From: Costus lasius
Taxonomy: Eukaryota; Streptophyta; Magnoliopsida; Zingiberales; Costaceae
Direction of reading: 5' to 3'
Assembly (NCBI GenBank): GCA_027563935.2
Contig: CM050449.1
Span: 59,351,949-59,415,948 of the forward strand
DNA length: 64,000 bases
Position 1 is the first letter of the stretch; the number at the start of each line of letters is the position of its first letter. The notes below the pieces were generated by a model, which was not told where the DNA came from, made no database searches, and saw only the letters and a program-made list of their open reading frames with translations. The position numbers were made by a program, and so were the translations under genes. Shown one piece after another: positions 43,082 through 53,636 of the stretch.

Positions 43082-45067
43082 TGTCACGCCCCGGTGAGAA
43101 GCCGGCTATTTCTAGCACAGGGTTCCCCAGGGAGAAACAATATTAAAAGGAACCAAAGAACATGATCACCACAAAATCAAATAAATCAAATAGTATTAAA
43201 TTCATCATCAGTACTGAGTAACAAAATCAACTAACTCCATTTCCAAAATTCATCAACTAAAGTTTATAAAGAAACTCTAACAACGATGCAACTAATTTAA
43301 CTGCAAGACTAGAATAAATCAGAAAATATCTAGAAGAAGAACTGATGAAAATCTGACTCCGGTGGGTGTCTAGCTATCTACTCTATTCCCTCCCAGATGC
43401 AACTCGGTACCTGGAGGAGAAACAAAGGGAGTTAGCGAAAATGCTAAGTAGGAACCAAGAGATATGATGCATGTTCAATTTATATGAAATTGCAATAACA
43501 GAGCTACACTACATGTCAAGAACGGATAATACAACAAAATAATTGAATACAAGGTTGTCGTGTAAATCATCAAGCTTGGCCACAAATCTCACTTAGGAGC
43601 CGCACTCGTTCTCAGAGTGTTTCTATCGTCAGCTCACACGATAGAACGACTGTATCTAGACAGTCCGGTGAATGTTGCGTCCAACATCTGACATCCGTAG
43701 TATTGTCCGAGGACAACTGGCGGTGCCCTAACCGGCAAACACATAGTCTGATAAAAATCAGAACTACAACTCAGATAAACAGGCCACTGGTGATAAATCA
43801 CCAGATCAGAGATCATAATGCATGCCACGACATGATAACAGTATAACATCTCAATTCTTTTGCATGGTTCACAAATATTCATAACTTTTCAACAGAAATA
43901 CCAGAAACATATTCTCAATGAATTCATGATAAACATATGATAATGAAGTCAATTATGCACAATTAATAGGATAATGAAGTCAACTGAAGTCAGAATCAAA
44001 TCAAGCAGAATAGTTTCAAAGGTAAGGTGTCAATATCTATCTACTCATGAATTTGACACCGTAACAAAGGTAGGGGAAAGATTCCTACCTCAACCGCTAA
44101 AATCCTGGATTATCTCTGGAAGTTCGAATATCTTCTTCTCCCAACTGGAATTACAATTATTTGTTACCAACTCACAATTATGTCCTCAATGTATAATAGG
44201 ATTAACCAGTTCTAATATACCCGAGTTCCTAATTCCACCCTAAATTAATAATATTCAATTTAGGTTCCTTATGTTTAGGGTATTAATGAAATAATTAAAT
44301 AGTTAAATACTTTACCTCTCTGTCGAGCCTTGACGCGGACGGAACGATCTTCGTTCCTTCGCTTCGGTCAAATGGAAAGGATCGCCGATGCCGATCGGCC
44401 GCCGGAAGGAAGAGGAGCAAGTTGCCGGCGCCGGGAAAAGAAGGAGAAGCTGTCGCCGCCGGCCGGAGAGGTAGAGTCGACGCCCGAGTTTCGCAGGAAC
44501 TCGTCGTCGCCTGGAGCAAGATGATCCGCCGGAAGAATCAAGTCGACGACGCCTGGAGAGGGAAAGCGGAGTCGCCGGGAAAACGGAAGGAGTCGCCGGA
44601 GAAGGTGGAGGCACGCCCGACTCGAAGACTCTCTGCCGCCGCCTGGATTCACCGCCCGCGTATGAGCAGAACGTAACAGCCGCCGCAGCTCTCTTTGTGT
44701 CCGAATCCCGCTGGACGATGGGCGTCGCACCAAGGGAAGACTAGGAGGCCGCCTGTGCCTCTTCCTGATGCCGCCGGATGTAGGGAGGGAGCCGCCGGCG
44801 TTGGCTTCGGAAGACGCTGCCGGAAGGACGCGAACGAAGGAAACAGAAGGAAGCAAACGCAGCACTCGTCCGCACGGAAAACAGAGCAGAGAAAAAAACG
44901 AAGTAGACTCGTGCGGCGAAAGAAAAAAATGAGATTAGGGATAGAGATTTTATTTATAGGGGGAGATTAGAGGGGTTTAGGGGGATTTAGGGATTGACAT
45001 TAGGGATTAACAAATAATAAATAAAAAAAAAATATTAAATATTAAATAAAAAAAATAAAGCATAACA
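43082..45067 (-). repeat. 5' LTR of chromovirus G
   Basis: 1,986 bp partner of 36,213-38,198. The TATA-like box is near 44,950-44,965, so the transcript would start close to the LTR's beginning and include the CpG-rich block. Confidence 0.95.
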
Positions 45068-45799
45068 AGTGACTCCGGTCCACTGACCGCATCCGCATAA
45101 GTAAGGGGTTCATCATTATCAATGATGTAGACTCCGTCATAGCGCTAAGGCTGTCTACGGATCCTTCCCGATCTTCGCGGTTCCCGTGATATCTGAGCCT
45201 CAGGTAGTTCAATAACCTGCTCAACTGGCTCAGGCTCATCCAACTGTGCTTGACTACTTTGTCCTTCCTCTGGATTCTCATCCAGCTTTATCTCTCTCCC
45301 ACTGGCCTCTTGCAGAAGAAATTCCTTCTCAAGAAAAATGGCCGTCCGAGCAACAAATACCTTGTTCTCTTTGGGATCGTAGAAATAATAACCCTTAGTT
45401 TCCTTAGGGTAACCGACAAAGATGCATTTCTCAGATCTGCTCTCCAGTTTCCCAGAGGCGAGCTTTTTGACATAAGCCTCGCAACCCCAGATCCTGATAA
45501 ATGTCAAGCTAGGCTGTTTCTCATACCATAGCTCATATGGTGTCTTTGAAACTGCCTTGGATGGCACCCGGTTTAGTACCTTTGCAGCTGTTTCCAGTGC
45601 AAATCCCAAAAAGGAGTAAGGAAGAGTAGCCTGACTCATCATAGAACGAACCATATCAAGTAACGTTCTATTTCTCCTCTCAGACACACCATTCCATTGC
45701 GGTGTTCCTGGTGGAGTGAGCTGTGAGATAATCCCACACTCCTTCAGATAGTCAGTAAACGCATGACTCAAGTATTCTCCACCTCGATCAGAACGAAGT
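45068..45799 (-). pseudogene. pol: Copia C integrase, C-terminal part
   Basis: This continues C between insertions G and T. It starts inside the integrase core (SHAFTDYLKECG), has GVSERRNRT (catalytic E), KNRVFVA-type C-terminal domain (GYYFYDPKENKVFVA) and the SGRIRRQP stretch. At 45,145-45,147 the next glutamate codon is TAG, a nonsense change not present in A or D. The remaining ~75 bp lead to the G junction. The GAAGT at its right end is the T target site. Confidence 0.9.
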
Positions 45800-48700
45800 T
45801 GTAAGATCCAAGGATCTTAAGTCCTGGTAAGCATTATTTTTGAATTAAATAAAATTATTTGGAATTAAATAAATCATTAGCTGTGATATTTTATTATGAT
45901 TTAAATAAAATTATTGGATGCTAATTAACTGGCTTATTGATTGTTAATTTGTGATTATTTGATTTGTGATTTATATTGGTTGTTAACTTATGGTAAATTA
46001 ATTAGAGATTAATGGTTGATTATTGGTTATTAATTTAGGATAAATTAATTTAAATCCTTATTGGATATTAATTAAATCCTTATTGGATTTCGGTTAAGTG
46101 CTTGGTTATTTGTAAGTTAATTAAATTAATTAGTTAACTAGCTTATTGGATGTTAGATTAACTCTTATTGGACTTTCACTTAAACTATGGGATTATTGGG
46201 TTTTTAAAATTTGAATTAATGGGTTAATGGGTTAAACCCTTTTTGAATTAATTGGTTAGAGGGTTAAAATCTTAAAAACCAAAATTTAAGTAGGTAATTT
46301 CGGTTAGGGTAGAGAGTTGGCGACTTTTGGGCTTGAAGAAAAACTTGGGCGACGGCTAGGAAGGAGGGGGCGATTTCTTTGAAGGCTTGGACGATTTTCC
46401 TCTTCCTCTTCCTTTTCCTTGGCCGGCATCTTTGATTTGGGTGGCGTTCTTTTCCCTTGGTGGTGGCAAGACTCTAGACGAATTTTTGGAAGGGTTTTCT
46501 TATTAGTATTCACGGTTCAAGGTGAGTGGAATGTCTTGTTTGACCTATGAACTTAGTTGTGTTAATTGATATATTGAATGGATTGGAAATTTTGGAAATT
46601 TTACCATGTTAAAACCGTAATTAAGAAGTGTATGTAAGGTATTAAAACCGAATTTAGGGCATTGTTATTCATGAGAACCGAATTGTATTTCTCCATGAAA
46701 ACCTAATTTTCCATGTAAACCGAATTGATCTTGATGATTGGTATGAAAACCGAATTTAGATATTAATTATGAAAACCGAATTGATCTTGATAATTGGTAT
46801 GAAAACCGAATTTTGATGTTAATTATGAAAACCGAAATAATCTTGATAATTGTTATGAAAACTGAAATTTGATTTAATTATGAATACCGAAATCTTGATG
46901 ATTATTTAACCGAAAATTTGTATGAAATTTAAGGTGTTTTTATAGGGAATTTTGGTAGCATTAAATCATTGAATTTTGAGTATGAAATCCTTGTTATCTA
47001 GATATATTTTTTTAGTATGAATTTTGAGTATTAAATCAGTGATTTTATCCCGTTAGTAAGAATACATGTTTTACATTTTATGTTGATTTTATGGATACTT
47101 GTTAACTGCATTATTGAGAAATTGTTTGAGAAATTTGGATGATAACCTAGTAAGGTTTGACTGAACTAATCAGCATGAAACCTAAGGATCACACTACATT
47201 ATATGATTGTTAATATTATGTAATTATGTGATTTTTGAATATTAGGTGTTTATGAGATTTTTGAAAATTATGTGATTATGAGAATTTTGAATATTATGTG
47301 TTATGTGTTGGTTAGGACTAAGGCTAGGTGTAACTATGAGCTCAAGGGGATAGTCCTTATGTGTTATGTTAAGGGTTTGAATTTCAGCCCTGTATTGTGA
47401 TATGTGAGGAGGTTGATGTTCAGCCTGCCTATTATGATTATTGTGATGGGGGTTGATGTTCAGCCTGCCCGATATGATTTTTGTGATGACTATCCTAGAG
47501 TATAGTTGACACTTAGGAGTCCACCTTTGTGAAATATGTTCACCTATGTGAAATATGAAATAAGATGTGTCTGTTGTCCAGTAGGAACCTTTTGGGAGAA
47601 CGGGTTTTTGACGCAAAGTGCCATGTCTTGGTCGGACAGGGGCCACCTCTTGATGTCATAACTCTTTTATGTGATGGGGTAATATAAGACGCAAAGTGCC
47701 ATGTCTTGATCAGACAGGGGCCACCTCTTGATGTCATTACTCTTTATGTGACAGGGTGATATAAGACGCAAAGTGCCATGTCTTGATCAGACAGGGGCCA
47801 CCTCTTGATGTCATCACTCTGATGTGTTATGGGGTGAGGGAGCAAAGTGCCACGTCGTGACCTGGCGGGGGCCACCTCTTGATTCTACTCACTATCCATG
47901 TTTATGTGTTGCATGCGGCTCCCAGTGCTTTGGCCAAGCCGGGTTAGACCATATTGGTCACTACTGAATATGCTGGACAACTAGGTTGCTTATGTGTTGG
48001 TGTGTTTAGTGGTTTAGAGTATAAATCTAGAACCTGAGTTTGTGAACCTAAGTTGTTATGTGTTTAGTTGGTTTAAAATATATGTGTTTAATTGGGTTAG
48101 AGTAAAACTCTAAAACCTGAGTTTGTGAACATGAGTTTGTTATATGCTAGTGTGTACATCTGACTGTCTATATGATTTCTGTTTCTTTATTTTGTTATAT
48201 GTTGATATAATGTTCTTGTTAAAGATTTTTAAAATAATCTGCCTATATTTTTGAGTGTATGTTATGGATGGTCGATTTAGACTATCCACTCACTGGGCTG
48301 TGTAGCTCACCCCTCACTATTTTCAGGCATAGAGCAGGGGCGCATTTCATGAGTAACATTGGCGTGGATATTATGTTTGCTGCTTAAGAACTTTTATGCT
48401 AAAAATTTTCTGGAGCCGGTTGTGGCTAAACCATATGATTTATATGAACTATGTGAACTATGTGATGTGAACCATGTGAACTATGTGAATTTGTGTTGCC
48501 AGATTGGGGCAGTTAACTGAGTTTGATTTTTGTGTCACCGCGGGCTTCAGCCTGGTTTCGGTGTTTGGTATGGGTTTATAAAACCGATTTTGTGATTTTG
48601 TTTTGAATTTTGGCTTGTTGTATATTCCGTGCAATCGGTTTTGATATACCCTGTAACTTGCATATGTCTAGTGCAAGTATTGCCTGGTGGCAGGTACCTT

Positions 48701-48955
48701 TATGGATTTTATGAATTTTGAATTGGTTTTGATATAACTGTTGCCTTGCATATGTCTAGTGCAAGGATTGCGTGGTGGCAGGTACCCTTATGAGATTTGA
48801 GTTTTGTGAATTTGTGTGTATGGATTTATGAAATTTTTCAGATCGTGTTTTCTTGAACTCGGTTTTACCTAGCATATGACCGATCTTATATGAAACATCC
48901 GGTATCATTTGTGGATTGTGCCATTTGTTTGGGGTTAAGAATGTGGGATGTTACA
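45800..48955 (+). repeat. 5' LTR of gypsy element T
   Basis: About 3.16 kb, TGTAAGATCC...GGGATGTTACA, ends forming a 9-of-10 inverted repeat. It has internal tandem repeats: GAAAACCGAAT-based units at about 46,660-46,925, four ~77-bp units at 47,611-47,915, and a duplicated TTGCATATGTCTAGTGCAAG segment at 48,655-48,785. Long LTRs are usual for Tekay-type chromoviruses. No coding sequence. Confidence 0.85.
47611..47915. repeat. ~77-bp tandem repeat, four units
   Basis: Units start near 47,611, 47,689, 47,766 and 47,841, each with GCAAAGTGCCATGTC and GGGGCCACCTCTTGAT. The repeated minus-strand peptide it would encode is a by-product. Confidence 0.9.
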
Positions 48956-48958
48956 GAA

Positions 48959-48970
48959 TGGTATCAGAGG
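48959..48970 (+). promoter_or_regulatory. Primer-binding site of element T (initiator tRNA-Met)
   Basis: TGGTATCAGAGG follows the LTR end after a 3-nt spacer. Confidence 0.92.
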
Positions 48971-49104
48971 AGTTGGCTAGCTAAAACTTAGTTTGGGGGA
49001 AAACATGTTTGTGTATTGCTAGACACCTAATAGGTTTATGATTGTTTTCCTGACTATGATATGTGTGTGACTATGATATGTGCGTGTAGGAATTTGAATT
49101 TAAG

Positions 49105-49803
49105 ATGGTGCGAACCAGAGGAAATGCTAGTGATGAGGGCGAGCAGACCCCGAACCTCACGAGAACTATTGAGGCTCTGACTGGCATGGTTCAGCAACAA
49201 GGTGCTATGATAGAGAGACAAGCTCAGATGCTGCAGCAGCAGCAGACTCAGCACCAAGAAGCACAACAGCAGCTTTTGCAGCAGCTGACTCGAGAGAGAC
49301 CCCAGACTACTACTCGAGCGGTGGGGGATGACTCTCAGGAGGGCGCTCACAGGCGCTATGCTTCACTTGTGAGTGAATTCCAGAAACTGGGTCCCAGCTC
49401 TTTTTATGGGGGCTCAGAATCCAGTAATGCCGAAAATTGGCAGCTGTGCTTGGAAAAGATTTTCCAAGTTATGCGTTGCTCGGACGAAGACAAGTTATGT
49501 CTGACTACCTACATGATGCGTGCTGACGCAGATGAGTGGTGGAAAGGCGTGGTGAGACTTGCCGAAGAAAGACATGAGACTGTAGACTGGCCTTACTTCT
49601 TGTCTCGATTTAACGAGAAGTACTTCCTAGATAGCTTGGTTGAGGACCGAGAGGTGGAATTTATTCATCTGGAGCAGGGTGATATGACAGTGGACCAGTA
49701 TGAATTACAGTTCACGAAATTGGGGAAGTATGCTCCTCATCTGATAAACACTGAAAAGAGGAGAGCTACCAAGTTTCTTAGAGGTCTCAGATGGGACATT
49801 AGA
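49105..49803 (+). pseudogene. gag: Partial gag of gypsy element T
   Basis: ATG at 49,105 (MVRTRGNASDEGEQ). Q-rich coiled segment (about residues 25-65), then the retrotransposon gag core: FQKLGPSSFYGGSES, NWQLCLEKIFQVM, ADEWWKGVV, FLSRFNEKYF, LEQGDMTVDQYE, FLRGLRWDIRE. This matches Tekay-type gag. It breaks off before any zinc knuckle at the junction with C, and the displayed last residues are copia sequence. The remaining gag-pol is missing. Confidence 0.88.
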
Positions 49804-51430
49804 GAAGTGCCTTGATATTTCGGCCTAGCTGATTCTGTACTTCATTCTTGAACTCTTTGAACTTGTCAAAAGATTCACTCTTATGTCTCATAAGATAGAC
49901 ATAACCATATCTACTGAAATCATCAGTAAAGGTAATGAAGTACTGATAGCCACCTCTGGCATGTTTACTAAATGGCCCACACACATCACTGTGTATAAGG
50001 TCAAGTAAACCTGAAGCCCTTTGACCTTTGTTAGGAAAAGGAGACTTCGTCATTTTACCCATTAAACAAGCTTTGCATGTATCAATCTCCTCATAGGAGA
50101 ATGATCCCAGCAGTCCATGATCATGCAACCGCTTAATGCGCTTCTTGTTAATATGGCCTAAACGACTATGCCATAACAAGGTGCTGTCATCAGCATACTT
50201 GGCTTTCTTATTATCAATGTTTTGTATAGAATATTCCATGTCCAACATGAATAACCCATTGTTAATTGAACCAGTAGCATAAACAATATTATCAAGAGTA
50301 AGATAACACTTTGAAATCTTGCATTCAAAGGAAAACCCTTTCCTGACAAGAGCAGGAATAGAGATAATATTTTTGGTAATACTGGGTACAAAATAACAAT
50401 TGTTTAATTCTAATACAATGCCAGATGGTAATGAGATGTAATAATCCCCTACAGCAACAGCAGCAACCCGTGCCCCGTTTCCAACGCGTAGGTCCACCTC
50501 ATGCTGTCCCACCTGTCTTCTTCTCTTGAGTTCCTGTACATTTGAACAAATGTGAACTCCACATGCAGTGTCCAACACCCATGAAATAGAAGAAGAGGAT
50601 ATCATGACTTCAGTCACAAATATACCTGAGCCAGAAGCGATGCTTCCCTTCTTGTCTCCTTGGAGCGCTTTACAGTCCTTTTTCCAGTGACCCAGCTGGC
50701 CACAGTGGAAACACCTGTTGTCCTTCGACCGCTTCACCTTCTGTTTCAGAGCCTTACTGTAGTTCTTGACAGGGGCTTTGCCCTTCTTCCCCTTCTTCTT
50801 GTTCCTGGAAGGAACCATTAAGACAGAGGTTGAAGGCTTTCCCTTCAGAGTTTCCTCAGTAGTCAAGAGCATATTCAGTAGCTCTGCCGGAGTACAATCG
50901 ATTTTGTTCATATTAAAGTTAATAATGAACGCATCGAAGGAGGGCGGGAGAGACTGCAGAATAATGTCTACAGCAAGCTCCTGATTGATGGTATGCCCCA
51001 GTTTCTCCAGAGCCTCCTTGTGCCCAATCATCTTGAGCACGTGAGCTCCCACTGGGCTCCCTTCAGCCAGTTTGCTCTGAAAGAAAAGCTTGGTCAAATT
51101 ATAGCGTTCAGTCCTCGCCTGTGCAGCATACAGCATCTTGAGGTTTGCTATAATTTCTATAGCAGACATATCCTCATGCTGACGCTGCAGCGGTGGCGTC
51201 ATAGACGCTAGCATCAGGCAAGCGACATCAATGCTATCATTGACATGCTTTTCATAGGCATCACGAACCGCCCTTGCGGCGTTCGCAGCGGGTTGAGGCG
51301 GCACAGCCGTCTCGAGGACATACAGTTTCCTCTCTGCCTTAAGAACAATCTTAAGGTGTCCGTACCAGTCTGAGAAGTTTGGCCCAGCAAACTTCTCCCT
51401 TTCCAGTAGGGATCGCACATTGAAGCTCAT
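49804..51430 (-). pseudogene. gag-pol: Copia C gag, protease and integrase N-terminal part
   Basis: ATG at 51,430 (MSFNVRSLLEREKFAGPNF). Capsid region, CCHC CFHCGQLGHWKKDC, protease LDTACGVHICSN, RVGNGARVAAVAVG, integrase zinc domain WHSRLGHINKK..CKACLMGK, and the first core aspartate in HSDVCGPFSKHARGG. The frame is open to the T junction just before RSDRGGEY, which is on the far side at 45,799. Unlike A, it lacks the stop and frameshift after CKACLMG. The frame was intact here before T inserted. Confidence 0.92.
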
Positions 51431-51946
51431 GGTGTTCGTTGCTGCAGGAATCTACAACAATGCAAGAACAGCAAGGTCAGTATCAATGTCTAGAATCAAT
51501 CCAGGACTTAAGAAAGATTCTTTTTCTCACTATTTTATCTGGCTGAAAAATCCAGCAAAACAGCCCGAAAGAGTAACACTCTTTTAGTGAGATGGGATCC
51601 AGATTTCATACTTGGTCTCCGCGTCCCGCTCAGGCGAGATAAGATGCACAGAGAGTACAAGCACTAATCTCTGGTAGGCAGTCCCTGCCAATCGCCAACC
51701 CGTGCCATTCCCCTTCATCTGGGCAATCCAGCAGGCTGTGCCAACTGAGTTGGTACAACACAGTCTCTGACCCCACAGATGGCTGCCTCCATATAGCTAC
51801 CATATGCCCCATATGTAGCCTACATGGTCAAGCTGACCTGACCTACTCCCTGGACCACCACGTGCTATGCTGAGCAACGAGAAGCGATAAATCCCTTCTC
51901 TGTAACACGCAGGTGAAATCACACACCGTCTGAAGATAGATGGGCG
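51431..51946 (-). other. Copia C leader, proximal part
   Basis: Non-coding leader matching A (13,885-14,400). It ends with the GGGCG target duplication at 51,942-51,946 and continues at 61,080 beyond D. Confidence 0.85.
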
Positions 51947-53616
51947 TGATGGAACCCCTAATCTAAGGGGGAAAGAAACCCTAAACATGCGCATCTAGCA
52001 TGCATAGCGGAAAGAGGGCTTCAAGTAGATCGCATATGAACTATATGTTAACTTAATTCAACTTAAGATCAAGTTTTGATCTTACCAATGCCATGGATTG
52101 GATGGCGGCTTGGAATGAGAGAGAGCAAGCGAGATCTCCTCCAAAGAATACACACACCAAGTGATGAAGGCTTCCAACTTGCGCAACTTTGTGCTAGCAA
52201 AATGCCAAGTTGTCCTTCTCGAGTGGTAGGGATGAAGATGATGCTTTTGCCGGTTCTGCTCTTGTCGTCCACCCCAAGCTTCTCTCAAGTCTCGCCGAGC
52301 AAGAGCAAAACGCAAGGAGACAAGGGATGAATGAGCTCAAGCCGTTTTGGCGTTTCAAGGAGCCATGCGCTCAATGACTTTCCAAATTTGGAAACTCCAT
52401 TAAGCCATGCGTTCTCCTCTTCAAGCAAACCGCCCAAAACGCTTATGGATCGAACCATGGGTTCACCCATGTAAACCGGTTCAATCCAAATTGGTCCAAA
52501 CCAAAGCAATCGGTCTAGATCAACCAAACCCTAAGGTTTCCAATCCAACCGTTCATCTTATGATGCTCTTGATCTCACCGATCTAGCATCAATACTCTCG
52601 ATCGAAGCTTACCGATCTCAAGCCCTAATCAATCAAACATGATCAAGCTAGATCTCACTTACAATCAGAGTCTATATCCCTTTAAACTGAACCCAAATAA
52701 TTCAGTCCACACGATCTGACTCAAAGAAAGCCATATCACCAAATTGTGTGACCCTGAGGGTTTCCTTTAAACGTCGGTAACGATAACTTACGTTATCACG
52801 ATCAGTGAGGGGTATCTAGCAACACATCACTGTCTCCCGATATAAAGGAAAGAGTCTTCCAAGACTCCACCCAAACCATAGCATAAGTGTGAATCAACTC
52901 ACTTGGCATACATGATTCCTTTGCCACTGGATGTTCTTATTGGACAAGCATGTCAAGCCTGTAACTCCAATACGATGAGCATGATTAGATCAGATGAACA
53001 TAGTCATCTGGGTATGGCCATACACTTCCTCAATCATCTCATATAGGGGGGCCCTCTAGAACATCACACTCCTTAAACAAGGAGACGGCAATCCTTTATC
53101 TATCACAAGTGCCCTAACCTGACTCAAGCTCACCATCCAAGATAGTCTATAATCATTATGTTTCAAATGATATTGAACTACCTCAAAACAATGACAATCA
53201 TCATTTAGAAACACAAGTGATCTCAAGTCAAAGGACATGTGCCACTTAGTGCTTACAAGGATCATTCACATTGTGACAAGCAATGGAATATCCCAGTAGG
53301 GTCTGTCCAGTACATCCAATGTACCCATGAGTCTACATCTTATTCCATGCTCGAAGCATCCTATAAGATTAGCACTCATATCAGTCTCAATCATATCAAG
53401 GCTGTCTCAAGTTCACCAAGATATCTCGACTAAGGACTTATAGCCTGTCAGCCTAGCTGAACAGCTTTGAGACATTATTCAGAAGTACACTTATTACAGC
53501 AGACAAGGTAACAACCTGAATAATAACCATGCCTTTTATAAACATAAGAGTTTATTACATGATACTTTTACAATCCCAAAGGCCTCAAACATTAGCCTTA
53601 AGGGCATACCCCAACA
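51947..53616 (-). repeat. 3' LTR of copia D
   Basis: 1,670 bp, TGTTGGGG...TTCCATCA on the minus strand. The terminal inverted repeat is CCCCT/AGGGG with a six-base loop (51,955-51,970). The polypurine tract AAGTGGGAGAT abuts it. Confidence 0.95.
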
Positions 53617-53636
53617 ATCTCCCACTTGCACTTAAT

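Larger units (their letters stand above)
36213..45067 (-). mobile_element. Chromovirus G (Ty3/gypsy, Tekay/Del-like), nearly intact
   Basis: Complete element of 8,855 bp on the minus strand with equal-length LTRs (1,986 bp each; about 11 differences by eye, ~0.55%). It sits in C's RT region; AGCTG on the left (36,208-36,212) and AG-TG on the right (45,068-45,071) are the target duplication with one base lost. Gag-pol has one frameshift (about 40,155) and one stop (39,747), so it is recent but no longer coding-competent. Confidence 0.95.
45800..49803 (+). mobile_element. 3'-truncated gypsy element T (LTR, PBS, partial gag)
   Basis: Plus-strand element with a long 5' LTR, primer-binding site and the first two-thirds of gag, ending abruptly inside gag with no 3' LTR. 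GAAGT flanks both ends (45,795-45,799 and 49,804-49,808). It sits in C's integrase core. Confidence 0.88.

Noticed and set aside
44368..44865. 165-codon sense frame in the chromovirus G LTR, open in both LTRs
   Set aside because: It begins with GTG and has no ATG start. High GC content favours long chance frames, and overlapping frames in other phases are equally long.
47242..47737. Minus-strand frames with a repeated peptide in the LTR of T
   Set aside because: The repetition comes from the 77-bp DNA repeat. There are no domains and the orientation is antisense.
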